NCBI GenBank assembly: GCA_031271325.1
Contig: JAISVY010000119.1
Span: 1 to 26,638, forward strand
DNA: 26,638 nt
Direction: 5' to 3'
Origin: Oscillospiraceae bacterium
GTDB taxonomy: Bacteria; Bacillota; Clostridia; Oscillospirales; UBA929
The notes under the pieces were generated by a model, which did no database searches, was not told the DNA's origin, and saw only the letters and a list, made by a program, of their open reading frames with translations. Position numbers and translations under genes: made by a program. Shown here piece after piece: positions 1-7,734 of this stretch. Numbering within the stretch: the stretch's first letter is position 1; each line of letters starts with the position of its first letter.

Positions 1-1964
1 ATCAGGGTTTCCGTGCCGCTCGCGATCGCGACAATCTCGTCGGGACCGGCGTCTGTTTCTTCCGGTTCCTTTACGTTCAGAGCGCGGACGGAAAGGGAGA
101 TCTTCTTGCGGCTTTGGTCAATATCGGTGATCATGACATCCAGCGTATCCCCTTCGCTGACCACATCGGAGGGTTTTGTCACGCGGTGGTCGGCGAGCTG
201 CGAGATATGAATCAAACCGTCTACGCCGGGCATCACTTCGGCGAACGCGCCGAACTGCATCAGCTTATTCACGGTGACCGAAACGACGTCGCCTTTGCGG
301 TACGTGCTGTTAAACTTCAGCCACGGATCGTCCTCCGGCTTGCGGTGGCGCAGGGAGATACGGCGGTTTTCCTTATCGACGCTGATCACGGTGACGGTCA
401 GCGGGTCGCCGACCTTGAGCATATCGGACGGCGCTTTCAGGCGCTTCCAAGACAGCTCGGAGAGATGGACAAGCCCGTCCACACCGCCGATGTCCACAAA
501 CGCGCCGTAGGATGTCAGCGACTTCACAACGCCATTGTATTCTTTTCCCGGTTCCGCGTTGTTCCAAATCTCTTCGGAACGGGCGCGGCGTTCTTCCTGC
601 GATACCGAACGGATCGAACCGACGACGCGGCGGCGGGAGCGCTGGAACTCGGTGATACGCAGCCGCACTTTTTGCTTGAGCAGGTCACTCATCGGCGCGT
701 CTTTGGGCAGCCCGGTCTGCGAGGCGGGTATAAAGACGCGTACGCCCTTTACGGACACCACAACGCCGCCTTTGTTCTCCTCGACGACGGTACCCTCCAG
801 AACGGCGCGGGTATCCTGCGCGGCTTCTACGTCTTCCCAACTCTTCACGGTATCGAGGCGGCGCTTGCTCAGCATCACCGTTCCCTCGACGTCGTTGACG
901 CGCATAACATACGTTTCGATCTCATCGCCGACTTTATAGAGCGCCGCGACATCAACGCCCGCGTCGTAAGACAGCTCGTCGAGCGGGATGTACGCCGCGT
1001 GTTTGGAACCCAGATCTACCTGAATGTCGGTCGGCGAAATACCGGTAATCACACCGGATACTTTATCGCCTGTGTGCAGTGGGCGCAGGGTGGATTCAAA
1101 CAGTTCCTCAAAGGAAACATCTTCCGACCCTTGCGTTTCGAGTGTTTTGTTCATCTCTTCAGTCATTGCAAAAACTACCTCCTCAATGATGGCGGACGGC
1201 GTGGACGCTCCTGCCGTGATACCGATACGCGTTTGACCTGCGGCGCGCGGGACGCGCGAACCGCCCTCCGTGAAGACGACGGGACATTCGCATACCGAAG
1301 CCAAATGCCGCGTATTGGCGCTGGCGGAGTCCCCCACGACAACCATGACGTCCACCCGGCGCGACAGCGCGGCGGTGTCCCGCTGCCGCATATCGGTTGT
1401 TCTGCATATTGTATCAAGAATTTTAAGGTTTGTACACTGTTTTTTCAAAAAAAATCTGCATTCGTCCCATACCGCCCGCCGCGACGTGGTTTGCGCCGCC
1501 AGCGTAAGCGGTAAGCCTGTATCAATTTTGCCGTTATTAACCAGGTAACGCAGCTCTTCCAGCCCGGAAAACACCAAACACGTCCGGCACCATGCGGCGG
1601 TCGCCCGTATTTCCGGGTGGGCGCGGTCGCCGAGCAGCAAAATCGTCCGGTCTCCCTCTGCCGTCACGAGATCATGAATGCGCTTCACGTCGCGGCAGGT
1701 GGCGTCGACAAACCGCACCCCGCGCTCCTCCAGGGTCTGATACAGCTCCGGCGGCGCGCCGTGACTGCGTATCACGAGCGTCGCCCCTTCGGGCAGCTCG
1801 TCTAAGGTTTGGATCACGCGCACGTCTTTTTGCGCCAGTTCCGCCACCGCGCGTTTGTTGTGAATCAGCGGACCCAGCGTATAGCACGGCGCGGCTTCCG
1901 CCGCGAGGCGCACGGCGCGCGCCACGCCGTAACAAAAACCGGCCGACGGTACGGTCTCAATCAT
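1..1964 (-). CDS. ispH/rpsA: Bifunctional IspH (HMB-PP reductase) / ribosomal protein S1 fusion, C-terminus cut by window edge
   Basis: Read directly on the minus strand, one uninterrupted frame gives 654 codons from an ATG at 1964 to the window edge. Residues 1-265 are IspH, the 4Fe-4S enzyme that makes IPP and DMAPP in the last step of the MEP pathway. The cluster cysteines are C11 (AGFCYGV), C90 (DATC) and C187 (ICRTT). Substrate-contacting H35, H68, H116, E118, T160, N218 and S254 (GAST) are all present. A short acidic linker leads to four S1 RNA-binding repeats at about 298-370, 384-452, 472-541 and 557-626, then an acidic tail. Repeats 3 and 4 carry the clearest S1 signature (YGAFVDI, FGAFAEV). 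This fusion is a known Clostridia architecture. The start overlaps the plsC stop by 8 nt, implying coupled translation with cmk-plsC. A run of eight A's on the plus strand near 1447 lies inside the gene but does not break the frame. Confidence 0.95.
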   Translation of the reverse strand, partial: MIETVPSAGFCYGVARAVRLAAEAAPCYTLGPLIHNKRAVAELAQKDVRVIQTLDELPEGATLVIRSHGAPPELYQTLEERGVRFVDATCRDVKRIHDLVTAEGDRTILLLGDRAHPEIRATAAWCRTCLVFSGLEELRYLVNNGKIDTGLPLTLAAQTTSRRAVWDECRFFLKKQCTNLKILDTICRTTDMRQRDTAALSRRVDVMVVVGDSASANTRHLASVCECPVVFTEGGSRVPRAAGQTRIGITAGASTPSAIIEEVVFAMTEEMNKTLETQGSEDVSFEELFESTLRPLHTGDKVSGVITGISPTDIQVDLGSKHAAYIPLDELSYDAGVDVAALYKVGDEIETYVMRVNDVEGTVMLSKRRLDTVKSWEDVEAAQDTRAVLEGTVVEENKGGVVVSVKGVRVFIPASQTGLPKDAPMSDLLKQKVRLRITEFQRSRRRVVGSIRSVSQEERRARSEEIWNNAEPGKEYNGVVKSLTSYGAFVDIGGVDGLVHLSELSWKRLKAPSDMLKVGDPLTVTVISVDKENRRISLRHRKPEDDPWLKFNSTYRKGDVVSVTVNKLMQFGAFAEVMPGVDGLIHISQLADHRVTKPSDVVSEGDTLDVMITDIDQSRKKISLSVRALNVKEPEETDAGPDEIVAIASGTETL

Positions 1965-2571
1965 CGCTCAGCTGTTTCGAGACGGTTTGCGCCTTCAAGG
2001 CGTATATCTCACGGCGCAGGCGTTCGGACACCGCGGCGTATTGCTCCACCCGGCTGCCGTCCGTCTTCTCCGCGAAAAACGGCTCTCCGAAGATCACTTC
2101 GATACGGTTGACAAAACATTTCCGCCCGGGTGAGAGATACACCGGCAGAATCGGCGCTCCCGAACGGAAGGCGAGCATCGCGGCGCCCGCCTTCATCGCG
2201 GCCGCCTCTTCGTCGCTCTCCACCCTCCGCCCGTGCGGAAAAATCAGCACCTTGCTGCCCTCTTTGAGGAATTGCAGCGAACCCTTGATCGCCGTAATGT
2301 CCGACGTACCGCGTTCCACGGGAAACGCGCCGAGTTTTTTGATCAGCCAATTGAACCCGAAAATCCGGAACAGCTCCGCTTTGGCCATGAAGCGCGGATG
2401 ATCCCGCGGCTTCAGCGCGAGCGCGACAAGCACGGGGTCGGCCAGCGACGAATGGTTCACACAGACGATCACCCCGCCTTCGGGCACATGCTCCCGCCCC
2501 ACGATCCGCAAGCGGTACAGCAGGCGGTAAAGCCCCCCGACAGCAAGGTGCGCAAACCGATAAAAAATCAT
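1957..2571 (-). CDS. plsC: 1-acyl-sn-glycerol-3-phosphate acyltransferase (PlsC family)
   Basis: This 204-residue protein matches the size of short bacterial LPA acyltransferases, which convert lysophosphatidic acid to phosphatidic acid at the inner face of the membrane. Motif I is the catalytic NHSSLAD near residue 39 (H-x4-D). The second block is FPVERG near 83. Motif III, normally FPEGTR, reads FPHGRR near 111, so the usual Glu is replaced by His and the Thr by Arg. The protein is probably still an acyltransferase, but its acceptor preference may differ. The N-terminus is hydrophobic enough for membrane association. The ATG overlaps the cmk stop in an ATGA tetranucleotide (2568-2571), and the gene's end overlaps the IspH-S1 start. 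The cmk-plsC-ispH/rpsA order is common in Clostridia. Confidence 0.9.
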   Translation of the reverse strand: MIFYRFAHLAVGGLYRLLYRLRIVGREHVPEGGVIVCVNHSSLADPVLVALALKPRDHPRFMAKAELFRIFGFNWLIKKLGAFPVERGTSDITAIKGSLQFLKEGSKVLIFPHGRRVESDEEAAAMKAGAAMLAFRSGAPILPVYLSPGRKCFVNRIEVIFGEPFFAEKTDGSRVEQYAAVSERLRREIYALKAQTVSKQLSDD

Positions 2572-3209
2572 AACCGAAGCCTCTCGCGGACAAGACCTTC
2601 GATCAGCGACACGCTCTGTTCAAAGGTATTGCCGGTGGTATCCAGAAACACCGCGTCGGGCGCCGGGCGCAGCGGCGCTTCGGCGCGGTTCGCGTCGTTG
2701 CGGTCACGCGCCTCGATGTCGGACAGAATCTGCCGGAACGGCGGAGCGCCCTCGCCCAGCTGCTCATAACGCCGCCGGGCGCGGTCATCCGGCGCGGCGG
2801 TGAGGAATATCTTGAGGTCTGCGTTCGGGAGCACCACCGTCCCGATGTCCCTGCCGTCCATGATTACGTCGTGCCGCCGCGCAAACTCCCGCTGAGTCTC
2901 CAGCAGGAACGCCCGCACCTCCGGCAGCGCGGAGCAGTCGCTCGCGGCTTTGGACACCTCATGCCGGCGTATCTCTTCGGTGACATCCCGCCCGTTGTCG
3001 TACACGCGCTGACCGCCGCCGGAAAAATCCATCGTGAGCTTCAGCGTATCCAGCCCCAACTCGCCGGTTTGCAGACAGCGCAGCCCGATGACGCGGTATA
3101 ACGCGCCGGTATCGACATACAGAAACCCGATTCTGCCCGCGACGGTTCGCGAGATGGTGCTTTTCCCCGCGCCCGAAGGACCGTCTACGGCAACGCTGCG
3201 GTACCTCAT
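2568..3209 (-). CDS. cmk: Cytidylate kinase
   Basis: This 213-residue kinase phosphorylates CMP and dCMP with ATP in pyrimidine salvage and lipid precursor supply. The P-loop GPSGAGKST is at about residues 10-18, followed by the family motifs VDTGALYR and MDGRDIGTVV and the arginine-rich lid (RARRRYEQL). Two in-frame ATGs lie close together. I chose 3209 because an AAAGGA Shine-Dalgarno sits 8 nt upstream and the ATG overlaps the preceding flavoprotein stop as ATGA (3206-3209). The ATG at 3218 sits directly against that same Shine-Dalgarno, which is too close. The stop in turn overlaps the plsC start by 4 nt, so the three genes look translationally coupled. Confidence 0.94.
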   Translation of the reverse strand: MRYRSVAVDGPSGAGKSTISRTVAGRIGFLYVDTGALYRVIGLRCLQTGELGLDTLKLTMDFSGGGQRVYDNGRDVTEEIRRHEVSKAASDCSALPEVRAFLLETQREFARRHDVIMDGRDIGTVVLPNADLKIFLTAAPDDRARRRYEQLGEGAPPFRQILSDIEARDRNDANRAEAPLRPAPDAVFLDTTGNTFEQSVSLIEGLVRERLRL

Positions 3210-4393
3210 TGCGTACATCCTTTCCCGGCGGCGCAGCCGGTAGACCATGCGATTTGCAGATTATACCCGCCCGTAACCCCGTCGAGATCCAGCACCTCTC
3301 CGGCAAAGAACAGACCTTTTACAAGTTTCGATTCCATCGTTTTCGGGTTGATCTCCTTTAGATTCACGCCGCCGCGCGTGATCACGGCTTCCTCCACGGG
3401 GCGCGTCCCCGACAGCCTGACGGGGAAGCGCTTGACCGCGCTGAGCAGGGCGGCGCGTTCGGCTTTTGTGACCTCCGCCACCTTCCGGCCGGGCGGAGCG
3501 CCCAACAGCGACAGTATAACAGGAATCATCGTTTTATGCAACAGTTCCCCCAGCGCGTTCGACAAAACACGGGAAGAAAATTTTTCAAAATCGCGCAATA
3601 TCCGTGCGTCCAGCTGCCGCTCGTCCAGACCGGGCTTGAGGTCAATCCGCGCCGAAACCCCCGGTTTCCAATACGCCGAGGCGCTTAACACCAACGGTCC
3701 CGAAACGCCGAAATGGGTGAACAGCATCTCACCCGGCCCCTCGGTAAACACAATCCGCCCCGCTTCGTCCAGCAGCGTCAGCGTGACGTTCCGCAGCGAT
3801 AAGCCCTGCATCTCCGCGCAAAACGCGTCCGGCGATTCCAGCGGCACCAGCGACGGCACGGGCGGCACGACCGTATGCCCCGCCTGACGCGCCAGCGTAT
3901 AACCGTCGCCGGTCGAGCCTGTCTTCGGGTACGACAACCCTCCGGTACACACGATTACGGTGCCGCCGGGCAGCTTTGTAACCCGCGCTTGCCTGCGCTC
4001 CGCGCCGAGCCGGTGAAGTTCCCGGTCAAGAGCGTCCACAACGTCCTGCGCCCGCCCGCTCGCCGGGAATACGCGCCGCCCGCGTTCGGTCACGAGCGCT
4101 ACGCCCAGCTCCTCAAAAAACGCCATTGTATCGCGCGGCGTGAAACCGGAGAGGGCGCTGCGGAAAAAGCGCGGGTCGCCGCTGCCGTCCGGGCGGGCCG
4201 GCGGCAGCTTAAACTCTTCGGGGGCGCAATCGTTGGTCAGGTTGCACCGCCCTTTGCCGGTGATTGAGAGCTTTACGCCCGGACGGGCGTTGCGCTCCAG
4301 CAGTAAAACGCGCGCGCCGCGCCGCGCCGCCTGTATCGCGGCCATCATCCCCGCCGCGCCCGCGCCCACCACCGTAACGTCATGACCGGACAT
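3206..4393 (-). CDS. HI0933/YhiN (BaiN-like) family FAD-dependent oxidoreductase
   Basis: This 395-residue flavoprotein begins with a Rossmann dinucleotide-binding motif GAGAAG at residues 10-15, followed by an acidic residue at the end of strand 2 (LLLERN). The family signature GKGRCNLTN is near residue 47. A C-terminal FAD-contact segment reads GEVLDLDGVTGGYNLQIAWSTG. Length and motif order fit the HI0933 group, whose physiological substrate is generally unknown; some clostridial relatives act in bile acid reduction, but nothing here supports that role specifically. A GGAGG site lies about 6 nt before the ATG. It overlaps the upstream pseudouridine synthase by 14 nt and cmk by 4 nt, so it belongs to the same operon. 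This genomic position is common in Clostridia. Confidence 0.88.
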   Translation of the reverse strand: MSGHDVTVVGAGAAGMMAAIQAARRGARVLLLERNARPGVKLSITGKGRCNLTNDCAPEEFKLPPARPDGSGDPRFFRSALSGFTPRDTMAFFEELGVALVTERGRRVFPASGRAQDVVDALDRELHRLGAERRQARVTKLPGGTVIVCTGGLSYPKTGSTGDGYTLARQAGHTVVPPVPSLVPLESPDAFCAEMQGLSLRNVTLTLLDEAGRIVFTEGPGEMLFTHFGVSGPLVLSASAYWKPGVSARIDLKPGLDERQLDARILRDFEKFSSRVLSNALGELLHKTMIPVILSLLGAPPGRKVAEVTKAERAALLSAVKRFPVRLSGTRPVEEAVITRGGVNLKEINPKTMESKLVKGLFFAGEVLDLDGVTGGYNLQIAWSTGCAAGKGCTQ

Positions 4394-4985
4394 ACTCGGC
4401 CTCCGCGCTTGTCAAGTGCCGCCACTCCCCCGGTTTTAACCCGCCCAGCAAAAGTTTCCCCTCCCGTACGCGAACCAGCCGCGTCACGGTCAATCCCCGG
4501 GCTTTGCACATAAGGCGCACCTGGTGTTTTTTACCTTCGGTGATTGTGACCGTGATTTCTCTTCCGGGCAGCACCGTCACCCGGTACTCTTTCTCTATCC
4601 CGGACGACGGGTGGGTCAGCTTGCGAACCGCCGCGCCGTCGTTGGTCATCAGAATCAGCCCTTCGGACTCTTTGTCCAAACGCCCGACCGGAACCAGATA
4701 CCCCAGTTCCGGAGGCAGCAGCTCGCGCACCGTGCGTTCCGCGTGCGCGTCGCGCAGGGTGGAGGTTACGCCGCGCGGCTTATAGAGCAGTATGTAAACC
4801 GCCTCCGGCGGCGGCGGCAGCGGAACGCCGGAGACGGTAACGCTTTGCGTCTCCGGGTCGGCGCTGTCGCCGAGACGCGCCGTCACGCCGTCAACGGCGA
4901 CGCCGCCGGCGGCGATGATCGCCTCGGCGGCACGGCGCGACATGACGCCGCGTGACGATATTATTTTTTGTAAACGTTCCTTCAT
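4380..4985 (-). CDS. rluB: RsuA/RluB-type rRNA pseudouridine synthase, short form
   Basis: The protein is 201 residues from the ATG at 4985, which has an AGGG site upstream and directly precedes the S4-like start MKERLQKIIS. An earlier in-frame start at 5030 would run into dacF and has no support. Residues 1-60 form an S4 RNA-binding domain. The catalytic block GRLDKESEGLILMTNDG carries the nucleophilic Asp near 105. The C-terminal motif EGKKHQVRLM corresponds to the usual EGRNRQVRRM. Between KEYRVTV and the C-terminal strands only a few residues remain, where family members usually have a longer stretch, so this is an internally shortened version. It isomerises uridine in 23S or 16S rRNA; the exact site cannot be read from sequence. 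It lies 11 nt downstream of dacF. Confidence 0.85.
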   Translation of the reverse strand: MKERLQKIISSRGVMSRRAAEAIIAAGGVAVDGVTARLGDSADPETQSVTVSGVPLPPPPEAVYILLYKPRGVTSTLRDAHAERTVRELLPPELGYLVPVGRLDKESEGLILMTNDGAAVRKLTHPSSGIEKEYRVTVLPGREITVTITEGKKHQVRLMCKARGLTVTRLVRVREGKLLLGGLKPGEWRHLTSAEAEYVRS

Positions 4986-4996
4986 CCAAACAAACC

Positions 4997-6037
4997 CTAA
5001 AAACCCCCGCCGCCCGCGAGCAGCGGGCATGCCGCCCTGACCTTTCCGCCCAGCTCCACCGTCATCATCCCGACGCGCTGCCCCTCAAGTACGGGCGGCC
5101 AGACATACTGCGGAAGCAACATCTTCGTAACCGGATCACCGCCGGACTCGTCTTTCGGCGTCAGCACCTTCACCGTATGCGACACCGTCACGGGCACAAC
5201 CCCGCGACCGAGCACCGGAATCCGTCCGATTTCCGTACCCTGCTCATACAGCGTCAGGAGAGAATAGTTGGTAAACCCGTGATCGAGCATCGCGGTGTGA
5301 TCCGCCCAATCGTTGCTGTCGTTCAGGGTCACGGCGATCAGACGCATCCCGTCCCGCGTGGCGCTGGAAACCAAACAGCGTCCGGCGTTCGCCGTATAGC
5401 CCGTTTTCACGCCGTCCGCGCCGGGGTATGACCAGAGCAGGCGGTTGTGGTTTTTGATCGTGATGCCGCCCACTTTGGCATACTTACTGCCGACGATCTG
5501 CGAGAGCGCCTCGTTTTTCAAGGCGGCGCGGGTCAGCAGCGCCATGTCGCGCGCCGTAGAGTAATGCCCTTCGGCGTTCAAACCGTGCGGGTTGCAAAAA
5601 CTCGTGCCGCGCATCCCGAGCGCCGCCGCTTTTTGGTTCATCAGCTCCGCGAACGACGTGACGCTTCCCGCGCAGTGGATGGCGAGCGCCGCCGCCGCGT
5701 CGTTTCCGCTTTTCAGCATCAGTCCGTACAGCAAATCGCGCACCGTCACCTGCTGTCCCGCCGTCAGGTACATCGAAGAACCTTCGATTCCCGCCGCTTC
5801 CGCCGGTACCTCAAGCGTGTCGCCGGGGCTGGCGTGCTCCAGCGCGATCAGCGCCGTCATGATCTTGGTGGTCGATGCGATCAGGGCGCGCCGGTCTGCG
5901 TTTTTTTCATAGATCACCGTACCGGTGGCGGCATCCATCAGCACCGCGCTCTCGGCGGATTTCGCGATGTCCTCCCCGGCAAACGCCGCGGGAAGCAGCA
6001 TGGGAAGGATCAATAAACAGCAAAGCAATCGTCTCAT
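4997..6037 (-). CDS. dacF: D-alanyl-D-alanine carboxypeptidase (DacF-type, PBP5 family)
   Basis: This 346-residue secreted penicillin-binding protein trims the terminal D-Ala from peptidoglycan stem peptides. A signal peptide spans about residues 1-20, with a likely cut after AFA. The three penicilloyl-serine motifs are S55-T-T-K58, S110-G-N and K211-T-G. The C-terminal ~100 residues form a PBP5-type beta domain (GRIPVLGRGVVPVTVSHTV). The extreme C-terminus (RAACPLLAGGGGF) is short and lacks an obvious amphipathic anchor helix, so membrane attachment is uncertain. A GAGGTGA site lies about 8 nt before the ATG. The upstream 177 nt contain a dispersed hairpin repeat and no clear promoter. DacF-type enzymes are often tied to sporulation cortex maturation, which would fit the neighbouring ytfJ. 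Confidence 0.92.
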   Translation of the reverse strand: MRRLLCCLLILPMLLPAAFAGEDIAKSAESAVLMDAATGTVIYEKNADRRALIASTTKIMTALIALEHASPGDTLEVPAEAAGIEGSSMYLTAGQQVTVRDLLYGLMLKSGNDAAAALAIHCAGSVTSFAELMNQKAAALGMRGTSFCNPHGLNAEGHYSTARDMALLTRAALKNEALSQIVGSKYAKVGGITIKNHNRLLWSYPGADGVKTGYTANAGRCLVSSATRDGMRLIAVTLNDSNDWADHTAMLDHGFTNYSLLTLYEQGTEIGRIPVLGRGVVPVTVSHTVKVLTPKDESGGDPVTKMLLPQYVWPPVLEGQRVGMMTVELGGKVRAACPLLAGGGGF

Positions 6038-6106
6038 TCGGGTTCACCTCAAAACAGAGTGTGCCCCGCGCTCCGCGCTTTCATGAACGGCGTTTTTTGG
6101 GAATCC

Positions 6107-6213
6107 AGACGCTCTAAAACCCATGTTTTCATTCGGCGAAGCCAAACGAAAACGAACACAGGCTTGCGAACAGCCGCCGCAGGCGTGAGCGCCCCGCGAA
6201 CGGCCGGGATAAC
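6107..6213 (+). repeat. Dispersed palindromic repeat, copy A (short-arm subtype)
   Basis: This copy fills most of the 177-nt gap between dacF and ytfJ. It starts with the family's left terminus (CTCTAAAACCC) and has a hairpin with arms TTCGGC and GCCGAA-like (one change here, GCCAAA) around a GAA loop. It continues with the shared CTTGCGAACAG block at about 6163-6173. The right end (GGGATAACCC) is a degraded form of the inverted terminus. Compare the copy at 17913 and the reverse copy at 26235. I see no gene in this gap. Confidence 0.7.
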
Positions 6214-6214
6214 C

Positions 6215-6598
6215 CTACTCGACCTCTTCTTTGGCTTTTCGCTTCTCCAGATAGTTTTCTACCTGCTTCGTGATCTTCGGGATCAGGTCCATCACCCTGT
6301 CAAACGCCGTTTCCGGCGCGCCGCCTACCGGCAGCAGGCGCACGTTGTGTTCGGTGACGACAAGGAACGCAATCGGGCTGACCTTCACGCCCGCGCCGCC
6401 GCCGCCGCCGAAATTTTTCTCGGCTCCGAACTCCGAGCCGCCCGAACCAAACCCCATCGACAGCTTGGAGACAGGGATGATCGTCGTGCCGTCCGCCGTG
6501 GTGATCGCGTCGCCGACGATGGTATTCACGTCTACCATATCGCGGATCTTGGTCATCGTCGCGGTCATCAGCTCGGTGATGGTGCTCTTGTTTTCCAT
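6215..6598 (-). CDS. ytfJ: YtfJ/GerW family sporulation protein
   Basis: The protein is 127 residues from the ATG at 6598, which has an AAAGGCGG site 7 nt upstream; an upstream in-frame start would overlap the DUF2953 gene and is not supported. It shows the family pattern: an N-terminal helix (TATMTKIRDMVDVNTIVGDAI), the motif DGTTIIPVSKLSMGFGSGGSEF at about 34-55, a run of five glycines near 62, and a conserved end (KVSPIAFLVV). In Bacillus subtilis GerW/YtfJ is needed for germination with certain receptors, so its presence suggests a spore former, although members also occur in non-sporulating lineages. It starts 2 nt after the DUF2953 stop. The same pairing (ytfI-ytfJ) occurs in Bacillus. 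Confidence 0.9.
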   Translation of the reverse strand: MENKSTITELMTATMTKIRDMVDVNTIVGDAITTADGTTIIPVSKLSMGFGSGGSEFGAEKNFGGGGGAGVKVSPIAFLVVTEHNVRLLPVGGAPETAFDRVMDLIPKITKQVENYLEKRKAKEEVE

Positions 6599-6600
6599 AA

Positions 6601-7176
6601 TTAAACCGCCTTTCTGCGTGTGAGTTTCAACAGTAACCGAAGCAGAGAAAAACTGATCAGAAACAGCCGCCCTATCGATACCGTCACGGCGAAATCGCCG
6701 CTCCATCGGGTCTTATCCAAGTCAAAGTCCACGCCGACGCTGATTTCCTGTTTTTTCACGCGCAGGTGACGCAGTACGGCCGGGCGCAGTACGCCGAGCG
6801 CCATATGCGAACGCGCGTAAATCATCGCCGTATCGCAGGGGTCGATCCCGCCGAACGTCACGCGCAAAATCAGGCGGTCTATACGAATGCTCTTGCGGAG
6901 CGTACGAAGCGACTTCCCGCCGTTTTGGAAGAAGAAGGGGATGTCGGCGGGTGAAAAACGCAGTCCTTCTTCTTTGGGTTTTGGCTCTTTGCCCGGCTTT
7001 TTGGGTTTTTCGGGCTTCTCCTTGGCTCTTTCGAATATTTTCAGCAGGTTAAACCGCAGCAACCCGGCACGGAGGGTCAGGCGCGTCTTGCCGTCCGCCG
7101 TATGCGCGGCGCGTATGCCTACGCGGGTGAACCCGAGTAGGAGCAGTACGGCGAGTATAACCCCCAGCGTGAACAT
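6601..7176 (-). CDS. DUF2953 protein (YtfI-like), membrane-associated
   Basis: This 191-residue protein has an N-terminal membrane segment at about 2-16 (FTLGVILAVLLLLGF), then a lysine/proline/glutamate-rich linker at about 53-70 and a conserved region containing RIDRLILRVTFGGIDPCDTAMIYA and VDFD. A second hydrophobic stretch lies near the C-terminus (IGRLFLISFSLLRLLLKL). This matches DUF2953, whose function is not established. Linkage to ytfJ suggests a role in sporulation or the envelope, but that is inference. A GGGAG site lies about 9 nt before the ATG. A small inverted repeat (GAGCCG/CGGCTC) lies in the 33-nt gap after scpB. Confidence 0.82.
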   Translation of the reverse strand: MFTLGVILAVLLLLGFTRVGIRAAHTADGKTRLTLRAGLLRFNLLKIFERAKEKPEKPKKPGKEPKPKEEGLRFSPADIPFFFQNGGKSLRTLRKSIRIDRLILRVTFGGIDPCDTAMIYARSHMALGVLRPAVLRHLRVKKQEISVGVDFDLDKTRWSGDFAVTVSIGRLFLISFSLLRLLLKLTRRKAV

Positions 7177-7209
7177 AATTTAATCTCCCTGTGAGCCGGC
7201 GGAACGGCT

Positions 7210-7734
7210 CTAACTGATTGTCAGCTGCCCGTCCAGTTCCGTGTCGGGCAGTTCTTCCAAGCTCGTCAAGCCGAACGCGCGGAGAAACGCGGGGGTTGTG
7301 CCGTACTGTATCGGTCTGCCGGGTACATCCAAGCGCCCCGTTTCACACAGCAGCCCCTTTTCCACAAGCCCGGCGATTGTCGCGCCGCTTTCGATGCCCC
7401 TCGCGCGTTCGATCTGCGCCCGTGTCACCGGCTGGAAATAGGCGGCGAGACTCAGCACCTCCAGCGCGGCGCGGCTCATCGGCGGCGGCTTGCGCTCCTC
7501 GAGGGTTTTGCGGATGATGTCCGCGTACTCCGGCGCGGAGGTCATCTGCAAAGACTTGTCCAAGCGCACCAGGCGTACGCCCCGGCGTTCGTAGCGATAC
7601 TTCCCCGCCAGCGTCTCGGCTGCTTCGTCCACGGTGTGTACGTCCGTTTCCAGCGCGGCAGCCAAACGGGAGAGCAGCACCGGCTCGCCCGCGGCGAACA
7701 GGATGCTCTCTAGCGCGGACTCATAATGATCCAC
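7210..7734 (-). CDS. scpB: Segregation and condensation protein B
   Basis: This 174-residue kleisin-associated protein works with ScpA and SMC in chromosome condensation and segregation. It shows tandem winged-helix features: the N-terminal ALESILFAAGEPV and the conserved MSRAALEVLSLAAYFQPVTRAQIERARG near residue 86. RPIQYGTTPAFLRAFGLTSLEELP near 139 closes the domain. Length is typical. The start codon is GTG at 7734, chosen because a strong GGAGGAGGA sits a few bases upstream and the sequence starts with the conserved DHYESALESIL. The start lies inside the 3' end of scpA (25-nt overlap), as is usual for this pair. Confidence 0.93.
   Translation of the reverse strand: MDHYESALESILFAAGEPVLLSRLAAALETDVHTVDEAAETLAGKYRYERRGVRLVRLDKSLQMTSAPEYADIIRKTLEERKPPPMSRAALEVLSLAAYFQPVTRAQIERARGIESGATIAGLVEKGLLCETGRLDVPGRPIQYGTTPAFLRAFGLTSLEELPDTELDGQLTIS

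Noticed and set aside
1440..1460. Possible frameshift at a run of eight A's in the IspH part
   Set aside because: The frame continues without interruption from the ATG through all IspH and S1 motifs to the window edge, so no frameshift is needed.
114..1514. Long plus-strand open frame of 466 codons
   Set aside because: It lies opposite the IspH-S1 gene, has an Arg/His/Asp-rich composition without motifs, and reflects codon bias of the real minus-strand gene.
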